From positions 1 to 64,000 of the forward strand of contig CAMDMA010000002.1 of the NCBI GenBank assembly GCA_945902075.1: a stretch of 64,000 bases of DNA, in the 5' to 3' direction. Within the stretch, counting starts at the first letter, position 1; every line of letters starts with the position of its first letter. Shown one piece after another: positions 18,713-27,699 of the stretch. The DNA is from Candidatus Kuenenia stuttgartensis. GTDB taxonomy: Bacteria; Planctomycetota; Phycisphaerae; Phycisphaerales; SM1A02. The notes below the pieces were generated by a model. It was given only the letters and a program-made list of their open reading frames with translations, had not been told where the DNA came from and searched no databases. The translations under genes were made by a program, and so were the position numbers.

Positions 18713-19125
18713 CACACCACCTCTCGGGGAGCGCTGAGTGCGAGATACACCACGAGCGCAACCGCAAACGCAAGGGGAACATGGAATCCGATCCGCCCAT
18801 ACTGCTTCTCACGGAGCATGCCGGCCACATCGACTGCAAGGGTGCTCCATGTGGAGAGCCCACCCGCGATGCCGAGTACGAGCAGATCGGTGACTGGAAA
18901 ATCGGCGACTGGTTGCGTTGCGCGGGTCGCGAGTGCGACGATGACACATGCGACGAGATTCACTGTCAGCACGCCGAGATCTCCGCGGCCAAACCTCTCG
19001 CGAAACCACCGCACAACAACATCACGCGTGATCGCACCAATCGCCGCGCCAATGGCTCCGAAGACCAACGCCGACACAATGTGTGTTGGCGCGAGGGAAA
19101 AGATATGGCCCGACGCGAGGATCAT
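18712..19125 (-). CDS. crcB: Fluoride channel CrcB/Fluc homologue (second of pair)
   Basis: A 137-residue membrane protein with FGAIGAAIGAITRDVVVRWF, GVLTVNLVACVIVAL and GIAGGLSTWSTLAVDV, matching the Gly-Arg, Asn and GGxSTxST positions of Fluc channels. It differs in sequence from its neighbour, as expected for a heterodimeric pair of opposite topology. The start at 19125 gives a reasonable length; no clear Shine-Dalgarno is visible. I looked for a fluoride riboswitch in the 60 bases between this start and the hairpin terminator at 19185-19222 and did not find one. Confidence 0.82.
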   Translation of the reverse strand: MILASGHIFSLAPTHIVSALVFGAIGAAIGAITRDVVVRWFRERFGRGDLGVLTVNLVACVIVALATRATQPVADFPVTDLLVLGIAGGLSTWSTLAVDVAGMLREKQYGRIGFHVPLAFAVALVVYLALSAPREVV

Positions 19126-19184
19126 GCGCGGATTAGACCACGCGCAAGGTGTCTTTGCGGCGCGCACAGAAAAACGCCCCTTGC

Positions 19185-19222
19185 AAAAACGCAGGAGAGC
19201 AGGCATGTGCCTGCTCTCCTGC
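19185..19222 (-). terminator. Intrinsic terminator after the HTH-REC gene
   Basis: A perfect 15-bp stem (gcaggagagcaggca / tgcctgctctcctgc, loop of two bases) followed on the minus strand by gttttt. It lies 24 bases beyond the stop of the regulator gene at 19246. Confidence 0.9.
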
Positions 19223-19245
19223 GACATCTTTCATCTGTGCTCAGT

Positions 19246-19839
19246 TCACGCAACCACAGCGTGCGCGTGTTCGATCGTCTCAATCACTTGTCGCACCGTA
19301 AATGGTTTGCGAAGAACGCTGTCGTAACCGCGGCCCACGAGTTGATTGATCTGCCCGTCGGTGAGTCGACTCGACATGCCGATGATCTTCGTCATCTGCA
19401 GCTCCTCTGACCCGCGAACGAACGCGCAGAAAGCACCACTTTCAGCCTCAGGCATGTGCACGTCGAGCAGCATGACATGTGGCCGGAACTTTTCGCACTC
19501 TGCACCAGCTGCGAATGCGCCGAGAGCCATCTTCACGTCGTAGCGTGTTTGCTCGCGCAGCACCTTGCACAGAGTTTCCGCCGTGTTTGAATCGGTGTCG
19601 ACAATGAGCACGCGGGGCGCGCCGCTCATCAGACCGTCCATCGGAATGTTGTGCTTCTTCATGAATTGCATCAGGTTCGACACCGGAATACGGCGGTCTT
19701 TCGAACCCGGGATGCGATATCCGTGGAGTTGGCCCGAATCGAACCACTTGCTCACCGTGCGGCTCGCCACGTTACAGATGCGGGCAACCTCGCCGGTGGT
19801 GAGGACGTCTTTCTCGCTGAAATTGAATCCGTCGCGCAT
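19246..19839 (-). CDS. HTH-receiver regulator (MerR/excisionase-like HTH followed by REC)
   Basis: A 197-residue protein with an N-terminal helix-turn-helix (TTGEVARICNVASRTVSKWF, then GYRIPGSKDRRIPVSNLMQF) of the MerR/excisionase type, and a C-terminal receiver domain. Receiver landmarks are the acidic pair in IVDTDSN, the phospho-acceptor Asp in LLDVHMPEA, the Ser in GMSS and the Lys in LRKPFT. DNA-binding first and receiver second is the reverse of the common response-regulator order. No histidine kinase gene is nearby. The start at 19839 has GGGAG 8 bases upstream. It ends at a strong terminator, so it is a single-gene unit. The 272 bases upstream, to the glycosyltransferase gene, hold no gene I can support. 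Confidence 0.85.
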   Translation of the reverse strand: MRDGFNFSEKDVLTTGEVARICNVASRTVSKWFDSGQLHGYRIPGSKDRRIPVSNLMQFMKKHNIPMDGLMSGAPRVLIVDTDSNTAETLCKVLREQTRYDVKMALGAFAAGAECEKFRPHVMLLDVHMPEAESGAFCAFVRGSEELQMTKIIGMSSRLTDGQINQLVGRGYDSVLRKPFTVRQVIETIEHAHAVVA

Positions 19840-20111
19840 GGCTTTACTCCCTTGTAGCACTCCCGCGTCAACCCTCCGTTGGCTTCGGGAAATCCTGTTG
19901 CTCTGAGATCGGCCCTCCATTTGGGTGAATTCAGCCAACTGCAGGAAATGCGCGGTTGTTGCGTACATTGCCGCCCATGAGGCCATCGTTACGCACCAGC
20001 GCGCGTGCCACCGGGGGCATTCTCGGACGAATTGCCTGAACGGAACTCTCAACTGACATCCAACCGGAAACCGGGCGCACGACGACCGATCGAGATCGGG
20101 TCATGGAATTG

Positions 20112-20984
20112 TCATTGTCGCGAGGACATGTCGTGCTGCCAGCGATCCGTACCGGTCTTTCCGGCGACCTTGCCGCGTTCGATCCGCTCAAACAATTTGG
20201 TCGCGGCCCAGACAACGAGTGCCGGCCAAAGTTGCGGCCGCGCCAGGCACGCCCGCGCGACCACCCCGAAGGTTCCCGTCGCATCGCACTGGTCCTTCCG
20301 AAGTGGTGCGATCGCATTGAGTTCCTGCGCACCGACGCGCTTGCGCGCGGAGATCGCGCGCAGTGCGGAGTAGTAGCGCGGAACACGAACAATCGAGTAC
20401 GCCCCAAGCATGGTGACGCGCTCGGAGGCCGCGAACTGGCGCTCGACATAACTGTCGTCGGCGATCACATTGGGAAACTCGCCCCAGCGCGCACGCGCCG
20501 TCGCTGAGACGCAATAGGTTCCGCTTCCGTTCGGCGCACTGGTGAGGTGATAGGGATTGAGCGCGTCGGCAGCGTAAAAGAGCCGCACCAGAAGCGAGCT
20601 TCGAGAAGCTTCGAACTCTGGTTGCGCCGACACCACCCGCGCTTCCGGACCGGCGGCCGCCGCGAAAAGCGCCCGAAGTGTTCCAGGTCGAAGTTCGATG
20701 TCGCCATCGAGAAAAAGCCGGGGAAACACGTCATTTCCGCTCTCTCGAAGCGCGCGTTCACCAAGGTTAATCGCGTTCGTCTTACCACCCTCGGGCGTAT
20801 CAACCACGAGTACCGTCGCAGTGGCCACTCCACTGAACGCGCGTGCGCGCATCGCGGTGTCGTCCTTGCATGCATTTGGCACAACAACAACGACAAGCCC
20901 TTCAATACCGTCCGCGAGCACAGAACGAACGCATCGCTCAATCCCGTTCGCCTCGTTGTATGCAGGAATCACGACACTCGGCAT
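20112..20984 (-). CDS. Family 2 glycosyltransferase
   Basis: A 290-residue GT-A fold glycosyltransferase. The N-terminus has VVIPAYNEANGIERCVRSVL, the nucleotide-sugar binding strand, and the metal-binding region is RLFLDGDIELRPG (Asp-Gly-Asp in place of the usual DxD). An acceptor-side block ADDSYVERQF resembles the EDxxL/R loop. No transmembrane segment is obvious except a weak hydrophobic stretch near the C-terminus (LWPALVVWAATKLF). It lies 3 bases after the threonine ammonia-lyase gene and is probably co-transcribed with accB-accC; a metabolic link is not apparent. Substrate unknown. Confidence 0.82.
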   Translation of the reverse strand: MPSVVIPAYNEANGIERCVRSVLADGIEGLVVVVVPNACKDDTAMRARAFSGVATATVLVVDTPEGGKTNAINLGERALRESGNDVFPRLFLDGDIELRPGTLRALFAAAAGPEARVVSAQPEFEASRSSLLVRLFYAADALNPYHLTSAPNGSGTYCVSATARARWGEFPNVIADDSYVERQFAASERVTMLGAYSIVRVPRYYSALRAISARKRVGAQELNAIAPLRKDQCDATGTFGVVARACLARPQLWPALVVWAATKLFERIERGKVAGKTGTDRWQHDMSSRQ

Positions 20985-20987
20985 GTA

Positions 20988-22256
20988 TTAACTCTGTGCG
21001 CCAGGGCGCACGCGTTCATGAACATGGACCCCCTTGACGCGGAGAGCCTCCTGAAGCTCGTCTGCGTGCCGCGCATCGCGAACCTCGACGGTACACGCAA
21101 CGCGAACGCGAGAAACATCCGGCCCACCGAAGATGCGCTCGTGACGAATGTCCTGCACACTTGCCCCGGTTTGCGCGATGGTCGCGGCGAGATCAGCAAG
21201 ACCTCCCGGCCGATCGCTGATTGTCGCGGCGAATTGAACGAGCCTTCCGTCAACCGCAAGCGAATGCTCAATGACGCGTGCCAGTACGAGGGGATCAATA
21301 TTTCCCCCGCAGAGAAGCAGCACCACACGCTTCCCCTTCAACTCGGGAAGTTCGCCGGAGAGCAATGCTGCGAGTGGTGCAGCACCGGCACCCTCGACGA
21401 CACCGTGCTGCATCTCGACAAGCCGTAAAATCGCAAGCGAAATCAGCTCTTCGCTGACACCGACGAGACGATCAAGCCGCGTGCGGGCAAGCGCGAACGC
21501 GCGCGCGCCAACTTCGGGAACTGCGAGCCCATCGGCCAAAGTCGGTGCCATCGCGATGCGCTTCGGAGCACCATCGCGCACAGCCTCGGCAAAGCTCGCC
21601 GCGCGCAAGGGTTCGACTCCGACAATGAGAACCGATGGACGCGTTTCTTTGAGCGCGATACCGATACCCGCGAGGAGCCCTCCGCCGCCGACAGGAACGA
21701 TCACCGCATCGAGATTCGGTACCTCGTCGATAAGTTCGAGTCCGAGCGTCCCGGCACCGGCGATGATCGCGGCGTCGTTAAACCCATGGACGTAGACGAG
21801 GCCCTCGTCACCCATGAGTTTATCGGCGAGATCCTTTGCTTCGGCAATGTTCGCGCCGTGAATGAGAACGCGGGCTCCGAGCTCGCGGCAGCGCGCCTGC
21901 TTCACCAGCGGCGCGACTCGTGGCATCACGACGGTGACCGGGATCCCAAGATCGCGGCCGTGCCACGCGAGCGCCAGCGCGTGATTCCCCGCACTCGCCG
22001 CGACAACTCCCTTTGCGCGCGCGGAATCTGGAAGCTGGAGCAGCGCATTGCGCGCGCCGCGCTCCTTGAAACTGCCCGTCCGCTGCTGATACTCAAGCTT
22101 GACAAAGATCTCGCAGCCTGTGATCTGCGACAAGGCTGGCGAATGCACACAAGGCGTTCGCTCAACACCGCCAGCGATACGCGCGCGTGCGGCGACGATA
22201 TCTGCGAGCACCACATCCGCGTGCATCCCAGCGTCGCCGGCGGAAGTCTCGCTCAT
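20988..22256 (-). CDS. Threonine ammonia-lyase with C-terminal ACT domain
   Basis: A 422-residue PLP enzyme that deaminates threonine (and possibly serine) to 2-oxobutyrate. The PLP lysine lies in RTGSFKERGARNAL, the phosphate-binding loop is VPVGGGGLLAGIG, and SAGNHALALAWHG matches the family Ser-Ala-Gly-Asn-His motif. The C-terminal ~80 residues (QFAATISDRPGGLADLAATI) form a single ACT domain, as in the biodegradative-type enzymes rather than the long IlvA. The start ATG overlaps the accC stop (ATGA), so it is translationally coupled to biotin carboxylase, an unusual pairing. Feedback control by an amino acid through the ACT domain is likely. Confidence 0.9.
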   Translation of the reverse strand: MSETSAGDAGMHADVVLADIVAARARIAGGVERTPCVHSPALSQITGCEIFVKLEYQQRTGSFKERGARNALLQLPDSARAKGVVAASAGNHALALAWHGRDLGIPVTVVMPRVAPLVKQARCRELGARVLIHGANIAEAKDLADKLMGDEGLVYVHGFNDAAIIAGAGTLGLELIDEVPNLDAVIVPVGGGGLLAGIGIALKETRPSVLIVGVEPLRAASFAEAVRDGAPKRIAMAPTLADGLAVPEVGARAFALARTRLDRLVGVSEELISLAILRLVEMQHGVVEGAGAAPLAALLSGELPELKGKRVVLLLCGGNIDPLVLARVIEHSLAVDGRLVQFAATISDRPGGLADLAATIAQTGASVQDIRHERIFGGPDVSRVRVACTVEVRDARHADELQEALRVKGVHVHERVRPGAQS

Positions 22257-23650
22257 GCCTTCGTATCCTTCGCAGATCGTGCCGCTGCCTCGGACTTCGC
22301 CGTCTCATCGGCCTTCAGCAATCGCTCGACGTAATGAATATCGAACGTGCCGTTCGCGAAGTCCGCGTTCTCCATCAACCGACGGTGAAGTGGAATCGTG
22401 GTTCGTACCGGCCCGATCTTAAATTCGTCGAGCGCCACTTTGAGCCGAGCGATCGCAGTTTTTCGATCAGGTCCGTGCACGATGAGCTTCCCGATCATCG
22501 AGTCATAGTTCGGAGGGATGCGATAACCAGGACGCGCGTGGGTATCAAGGCGAACCCCCGGTCCGCCTGGCGCAACAAACGTCTCAATGAGCCCAGCTTG
22601 CGGCATAAATCCCCGGTCTGGATCTTCCGCGTTGATGCGGCACTCAATCGCGTGACCATTGACCTTGATGTCTTCCTGCTTCATCGAGAGCGGCTGCCCT
22701 GCCGAAACGCAGATCATCTCGCGCACAATGTCGATGCCCGTGATCATCTCCGTGACCGGATGCTCAACCTGCACGCGCGTATTGACCTCGAGCATGTAGA
22801 AATTCTGCTTGGCGTCCATCAGAAATTCGACAGTCGCTGCGCCGGAATACTTCGCGCTCCGAATCAGCTCCGCCGCACTTTCGCACACCTGTCGGCGCTT
22901 CACTGGATCAACGCCGGGAGATGGCGCCTCTTCGATCAACTTCTGGTGCCGACGCTGGCTCGAGCAGTCGCGCTCGTAGAGGTGGACTGCGTTGCCATGC
23001 TTGTCGCCGATGGTCTGCACCTCAAAGTGGCGCGCATGCTCGAGGAATTTCTCGATGTATACGCTGCCGTTTCCGAAGGCAGCGAGCGCTTCCTGACGCG
23101 CGCTTTCGATACCGGTACGAAGTTGATCCACGTCGCGCGCGACGCGCATGCCGCGGCCCCCACCACCCGCGGCGGCCTTGACAATCACGGGGTAGCCAAT
23201 TTCGTCGGCAACTTTGACCGCTTCTTCAATGTCCTCGATTGCCTCTTCTGTTCCGGGAAACACTGGAGTGCCGACCTTGCGCGCCATCTTCTTGCAGCTC
23301 ACCTTGTCGCCGAGCAGGGCCATCGCCTCGGGTGATGGGCCAATGAACTCGAAGCCTGAATCGCGACAGACCTCAGCGAAGTGGGCGTTCTCTGAGAGGA
23401 ACCCGTAGCCGGGGTGAATCGCGTCAGCATGGGTGACCTCTGCGGCCGCGATGATGCGATCGATGCGGAGGTAACTCTGTGGACTTGGGCCCGGACCGAT
23501 GCAGACCGACTGGTCCGCATGCTCAATCCACGGTGCTCCCGCATCGGCGGTGGAGTAGACGCAGACCGTTTCGATACCGAGGGTCTTGGCGGCGCGGATG
23601 ACGCGCAGCGCGATCTCGCCGCGATTTGCAATCAGAATTCGCTTGAACAT
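22253..23650 (-). CDS. accC: Acetyl-CoA carboxylase, biotin carboxylase subunit
   Basis: A 465-residue ATP-grasp enzyme carboxylating biotin on BCCP, the first half-reaction of malonyl-CoA formation. It begins MFKRILIANRGEIALRVIRA; the ATP-binding glycine loop is KAAAGGGGRGMRVARD; the biotin carboxylase signature includes EVNTRVQVEHPVTEMITGID and ECRINAEDPDRGFMP. A short tail rich in Ala, Glu and Lys follows. It lies 71 bases downstream of accB, as is usual for the accB-accC pair, and overlaps the threonine ammonia-lyase gene by 4 bases. Confidence 0.96.
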   Translation of the reverse strand: MFKRILIANRGEIALRVIRAAKTLGIETVCVYSTADAGAPWIEHADQSVCIGPGPSPQSYLRIDRIIAAAEVTHADAIHPGYGFLSENAHFAEVCRDSGFEFIGPSPEAMALLGDKVSCKKMARKVGTPVFPGTEEAIEDIEEAVKVADEIGYPVIVKAAAGGGGRGMRVARDVDQLRTGIESARQEALAAFGNGSVYIEKFLEHARHFEVQTIGDKHGNAVHLYERDCSSQRRHQKLIEEAPSPGVDPVKRRQVCESAAELIRSAKYSGAATVEFLMDAKQNFYMLEVNTRVQVEHPVTEMITGIDIVREMICVSAGQPLSMKQEDIKVNGHAIECRINAEDPDRGFMPQAGLIETFVAPGGPGVRLDTHARPGYRIPPNYDSMIGKLIVHGPDRKTAIARLKVALDEFKIGPVRTTIPLHRRLMENADFANGTFDIHYVERLLKADETAKSEAAARSAKDTKA

Positions 23651-23721
23651 AGGGCGTTCCGGAGAATGAAACGCCGCTGTCGGAAACGGCGCGGAGGGGA
23701 TGGGGATGAAACGCCGACCGT

Positions 23722-24174
23722 TCAGTTCGGGCGGATTCGGAAGAGTGGCTGGCCAAACTCAATCGGCTGCCCGCTCTTGATGAGCACTTCCTCAACGGTG
23801 CCGGAGGTTTCGGCCTTGATCTCATTAAAGATCTTCATGGCCTCGATCAAGCAGACCGTGGTGTCCGGGCCGACCTTGGAGCCAACAGAGACAAATGGAG
23901 CCTTGTCGGGGCCAGGCGTCGCGTAGAAGGTGCCGACCATCGGGCTTTCGATCGCCGGGAGCTTTTCCGCAATGGGCGCGGTGGGCGTGGCGGCGGACGA
24001 GGCGAGCGCGGGCGGCGCCATCAAGGCGACAGGTGCCGCCATGACTTGGGGGGCGACATGCAATCCGGGGCGCTTGACGGTGACCGTTTCCTGCTCGTCC
24101 CGAAGGTCGAGTTCAGTCAGGTCATTTTCGACCATCAGGCGGACGAGTTCCTTGAGCTTTCGAATATCAATCAT
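23722..24174 (-). CDS. accB: Biotin carboxyl carrier protein of acetyl-CoA carboxylase
   Basis: A 150-residue carrier. The N-terminus MIDIRKLKELVRLMVENDLT is the typical AccB helix, then an Ala/Pro-rich hinge, then the biotinyl domain with IESPMVGTFYATPGPDKAPF and the biotinylation site CLIEAMKIFNEI (Lys in EAMKI). Directly upstream of accC. The 162 bases between it and the gene at 24337 probably hold the promoter; no box is obvious. Confidence 0.96.
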   Translation of the reverse strand: MIDIRKLKELVRLMVENDLTELDLRDEQETVTVKRPGLHVAPQVMAAPVALMAPPALASSAATPTAPIAEKLPAIESPMVGTFYATPGPDKAPFVSVGSKVGPDTTVCLIEAMKIFNEIKAETSGTVEEVLIKSGQPIEFGQPLFRIRPN

Positions 24175-24336
24175 GGGTATTGGCGCGGCGACGCCGCGTG
24201 GGGGGGAACAATAGCAGAAAACCCACCCGAATTGGATGAATGCAGCGATCGACCAATTGTCCTGAGGCCTCGATCGTCACCGAACGTGCCGCGATCCGAC
24301 CCCCATCGGAGTCCAAATGCTGCCCTGAGCACAATT

Positions 24337-25032
24337 TCAGAACGGCCGAGCCGCACGAGGTGCGCCGAGGATCTCAGCGATCAAAAAGGCCTCGCGAACG
24401 CGGGCGGGACTTCGCAACGCTTCTCGGATCCCAAGCGCGGGTACGCGCAGATCTTTGCCGACCTTCAGGCGCTCCGATCGCGCGATCTCGATGCCCTCGA
24501 GGCCGACGATCAAACTCTTACTGATCTTGGCCTCGGCAGCCCTCACCCGATCGACCGATTGGGCAAGCCGCGCGCGGCTCTGCATGGCATCAGATTCCTC
24601 GAAATCATTTGGACCACGATCGAGGGTGCCACCCGCAGTCGAACCACCCGCAGTCGAACCACGTGCAGATGAGCCACGTGCAGTCGCGGGAAGGCGAACC
24701 GTTCCTGCGGGCTTCGCGGTCTTGACAGCCTTGACTGGCTTTCCAGCCGATGGACCAATCGGCGAGCGAGCGATCGGCACAGCTTTGGGAAACCGCGCAT
24801 CCGCTTGAAAACGCGCCGATTGAGCCGATTGAGCCGATTGCGTCGAACCCTGGACATTTCCTGCGACACGGGTCTTCGGCTGTGCCGTGCGCGGAGTCGC
24901 CGAGAGAGGGTCAGAAACGCCAGGCACGGCAGCCCCCGCTTGCCCGGCGGCGTTCTGCTGCGCTCGCTTTGCGAGCGCGCGAACAATCGCCTGGAAGATT
25001 ACGATCGCGATGATCCAGAGGAGTGAATTCAC
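24337..25032 (-). CDS. Unknown single-TM protein, last gene of the ABC transporter unit
   Basis: A 231-residue protein starting with one transmembrane helix (LLWIIAIVIFQAIVRALAKRA), then a long low-complexity Ala/Pro/Ser/Gly/Lys linker (about residues 30-135) with short repeats such as QSAQSAQSA and GSTAGGSTAGG, and a helical C-terminal part (ESDAMQSRARLAQSVDRVRA...). The GTG start overlaps the stop of the ABC ATPase gene (GTGA). Not recognised as any family. Topology suggests an inner-membrane anchored protein with a flexible cytoplasmic or periplasmic arm. The linker DNA carries a 15-bp tandem repeat (ccacccgcagtcgaa) at about 24629-24660. Confidence 0.6.
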   Translation of the reverse strand: MNSLLWIIAIVIFQAIVRALAKRAQQNAAGQAGAAVPGVSDPLSATPRTAQPKTRVAGNVQGSTQSAQSAQSARFQADARFPKAVPIARSPIGPSAGKPVKAVKTAKPAGTVRLPATARGSSARGSTAGGSTAGGTLDRGPNDFEESDAMQSRARLAQSVDRVRAAEAKISKSLIVGLEGIEIARSERLKVGKDLRVPALGIREALRSPARVREAFLIAEILGAPRAARPF

Positions 25033-25811
25033 GAACGCATCCTAACGCCCGCGCCGAGCCGTGGTGCGAGCCAACATGGCGCTTCGACCATTTCGTGGCG
25101 ATACGCCTCGCTCAGGATGGACGGCACCAACACCGATGCTGCGTCGCCAGATGCCAAGACGCGACCCTCGCGCATCACGATCGCATCGGTCGCAATGGCC
25201 CGCGCAAGCCCGGGATCGTGCAATGTCAGCACCGCAGCGCTCCCGGTCGCGGCCGATGTCACGCGCCGACAGAGCGCACCAATGATGCGCGCGACCTCAG
25301 CGGGGTCAACCCCACTCAACGGCTCGTCGAGGAGCCAAACTCCCCCACTGTCGAGTTGAGCGAACGCGCGCGCAATGGCAACGCGCTGGCGCTCGCCCCC
25401 AGAAAGCGTGTGAAACGTTTGATCCGCTCGCAGCGACAACCCCACATCCTCGAGTGCGCGGCCGACCGCCGCTTCATTTGTTCCGATCGCGTGGCGACCG
25501 AGTCGCACGACCTCGCGCGCGGTGAACGAAGCCGAAACCTCAGGGCGCTGAGGAACGAAGGCGCGGCGCGTTGCACGGGCTGCAGCTGTTCCGTGCTGAT
25601 CAACCCCAGCAAGAGTCACTGTCCCGGCGTGTCCACCTGGCTCGATGACTTGCGCGAGCACGCGGAGGAGCGACGTCTTCCCGCAGCCGTTTGCGCCGAC
25701 AATCGCAGTGATGGTGCCACGACGGACCGCAAGCGAAACGCAGTCGAGCGCGCGTGTCGCGCCGTAGCGAAGGCTCACGCACTCGGCGGCAAGAACGATG
25801 TCGGGCGTCAT
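25029..25811 (-). CDS. ABC transporter ATPase, BtuD/FecE-like
   Basis: A 260-residue ATPase with Walker A IVGANGCGKTSLLRVL, Q-loop in AFVPQRPEVSAS, signature LSGGERQRVAIARAFAQL, Walker B VWLLDEPLSGVDP and switch His in LTLHDPGLA. The family (siderophore, haem and cobalamin importers) is inferred from the neighbouring FecCD-type permease. The start at 25811 overlaps the permease stop as ATGA; an ATG three codons upstream is possible. The C-terminus overlaps the downstream unknown gene. Confidence 0.88.
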   Translation of the reverse strand: MTPDIVLAAECVSLRYGATRALDCVSLAVRRGTITAIVGANGCGKTSLLRVLAQVIEPGGHAGTVTLAGVDQHGTAAARATRRAFVPQRPEVSASFTAREVVRLGRHAIGTNEAAVGRALEDVGLSLRADQTFHTLSGGERQRVAIARAFAQLDSGGVWLLDEPLSGVDPAEVARIIGALCRRVTSAATGSAAVLTLHDPGLARAIATDAIVMREGRVLASGDAASVLVPSILSEAYRHEMVEAPCWLAPRLGAGVRMRS

Positions 25812-26794
25812 CGATTCCATCGGCCGCTCCGAAGAAGCCAGAGAAACGCGGGCCCGCCAGCAAGGGCCGTCACCACGCCGACCGGAAGTCGGCCCGTACC
25901 GAGGTCGATGGCTTGACGCGCTGTATCAGCGGTGACGAGGAGTGCCGCACCCGCGAGCGCCGAACCCGCAACAAGCACCGTGTGGCGCGGCCCAACCAGT
26001 CGACGCGCGATGTGCGGACCGATCAAGCCCACGAAGCCAATCGGCCCTGCGTACGCAACCGCAACCGCTGCGAGGAACCCACCCACTCCAAAAAGTATGC
26101 GCCGAAGTCGGACGATATCAACGCCGCTCGCGAGCGCTTCATCATCCGTGAAGCACGCCACATCAAGCGCGCGCGCGTTCGAAGCAAGCACCAGCCAGCC
26201 GGCGACCACACTCGCGAGAAGTGTCCAAAACGCTGTGCGCCCAGGGAGTTCTGGGAGTCGCCCTGCCATCCATGAGAGCAAATCACCGCGAAGACCGTGG
26301 GGAACCATTTGCTCAACGAGCATCGTGCCCGCGCTGAAGATTGCACCAACGATCACACCGGAGAGGACGAGCGTCGTGGGATCATGCCCTGCGCGCGATC
26401 GACCAAGCCAACCGACAAGAAGGAGGGTGGCGAAGGCTCCAAGCATCGCACCAGCGATTTCGCCACCGAAACTGACTGCAGAAACACCAGCGGCGTAGGC
26501 GCCCGCGAGTACGAGCGCAACGCCAAAGCCCGCCCCGCTTGAGATTCCGAGGACAAAAGGCGATGCCAATGGATTTCGGAGAAGTACCTGAAGTGCAAGT
26601 CCCGCGAGTCCGAGCGCAGCGCCGAGAGATACAGCGGAGCAGACCGCGGTCGTGCGGAGTTCGAGTACCTCGCTTGCGGGAATGGCGAGGGTGAGTCGAA
26701 GCTCTCCCCCATCTGCAACGGGTCCAAGCGCGAGCCGACATCCAGCCGCCGTGCAGAGTGCCGTCAAAAGCAGTGCGAACCCGCGCGCGCTCAC
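25808..26794 (-). CDS. FecCD/BtuC-family ABC permease
   Basis: A 328-residue polytopic membrane protein. Hallmarks are ELRTTAVCSAVSLGAALGLAGLALQVLLRNPLASP compressed around the first helices (the R...G...LAGxxxQxxLRNPLAxP motif), then GISSGAGFG, VLSGVIVGAIFSA, and GPIGFVGLIGPHIARRLVGPRH in the ATPase-coupling region. This is the permease class of B12, ferric-siderophore and haem importers. GTG start overlapping the binding-protein stop (GTGA). About nine to ten helices are readable. Confidence 0.9.
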   Translation of the reverse strand: MSARGFALLLTALCTAAGCRLALGPVADGGELRLTLAIPASEVLELRTTAVCSAVSLGAALGLAGLALQVLLRNPLASPFVLGISSGAGFGVALVLAGAYAAGVSAVSFGGEIAGAMLGAFATLLLVGWLGRSRAGHDPTTLVLSGVIVGAIFSAGTMLVEQMVPHGLRGDLLSWMAGRLPELPGRTAFWTLLASVVAGWLVLASNARALDVACFTDDEALASGVDIVRLRRILFGVGGFLAAVAVAYAGPIGFVGLIGPHIARRLVGPRHTVLVAGSALAGAALLVTADTARQAIDLGTGRLPVGVVTALAGGPAFLWLLRSGRWNR

Positions 26795-27699
26795 CGCGCG
26801 GCCTCGACAATTGCGCGAAGTTCGTCGCGCTTCGCAATCGCGGCAAGGCTTGGCGAAAGCAACTCGGGAACCGCACGCGCTGCGATCCGCGGCGCATCAC
26901 CCTCAGGCCACGGCAACGCACGGAGCATCGCGTCGATACGCTCCGCGCCAGCATCGCCATCCGAGATTCCAATGATGACTGCAGGCTTCGCAGCGATCAT
27001 CGACTCGGCCGACAGTTCGACATAGCCCGGGCGGTTCAACTGGTTGCCCACACCCGCACTCTCGAGCAACTCGTGCAAGTAATTCCCGGTTCCAACCGCG
27101 AGAAACGGATCGGCGGAAACAACGAGAAACACACGCGGAATGGCAGCAGTTTCGCCAGATTGATCAAGCGTTCGTTTCGTCGCCAGAAACGTACGCACCG
27201 CCGCGAGCCGTGAATCAAGCTGGGTACGAGCGGGCGCAGGTAACGGCTCGAAGACACCAACGATATCTTCGAGGAGTAAGCCGAGATCGGTGAGCGAATC
27301 GAGTCGGCGCGCGACCACTTTGATGCCCTGTTCCTCGCACACGCGACGCAACGCAGGATCAACTCCTGCGAGTGGCGGTTGAACGAAGAGCACCTCGGGT
27401 GCGACAAGCCCGATTCTCTCCGCGTCAAAATCGCGAAGGTCACCGACAACTGGAATTGCAGCGGGGATAGTGCGACAGAACGGACTGCGTCCGACGATGT
27501 GCTCAGCGAGTCCAAGTTCGACAAGCGAATCTGTGATCGCTGGACTTGTCGATGCGACGCGGGGCGACGGGACAACGCGCGAAACTGATTGCACAGCGAC
27601 CGGCGAGCCGCGACCAAAAAGAGCCCAAAGAATGAAGGTCGCGAAGAGAAGCCCCATCATGCGTTGCACGTAGGAAACCCGCGTCGCCGCCAAGGTCAT
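26791..27699 (-). CDS. Periplasmic substrate-binding protein, BtuF/FepB-like
   Basis: A 302-residue class III binding protein with an N-terminal signal-anchor (MMGLLFATFILWALFGRG). Conserved blocks are RVVPSPRVASTSPAITDSLVELGLAEHIVG, VVGDLRDFDAERIGLVAPEVLFVQ (the D-x-E-x-[IL]-x-x-L-x-P-[DE]-[LV] motif), and VELSAESMIAAKPAVIIGI. Substrate (cobalamin, haem or siderophore) cannot be read from sequence. It is second in a five-gene chain with 4-nt overlaps. No cobalamin riboswitch lies upstream of this unit. Confidence 0.85.
   Translation of the reverse strand: MTLAATRVSYVQRMMGLLFATFILWALFGRGSPVAVQSVSRVVPSPRVASTSPAITDSLVELGLAEHIVGRSPFCRTIPAAIPVVGDLRDFDAERIGLVAPEVLFVQPPLAGVDPALRRVCEEQGIKVVARRLDSLTDLGLLLEDIVGVFEPLPAPARTQLDSRLAAVRTFLATKRTLDQSGETAAIPRVFLVVSADPFLAVGTGNYLHELLESAGVGNQLNRPGYVELSAESMIAAKPAVIIGISDGDAGAERIDAMLRALPWPEGDAPRIAARAVPELLSPSLAAIAKRDELRAIVEAAR

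Noticed and set aside
19126-19190. Possible fluoride riboswitch upstream of the crcB pair
   Set aside because: The conserved fluoride-riboswitch core could not be found in the short space between the terminator and the start codon.
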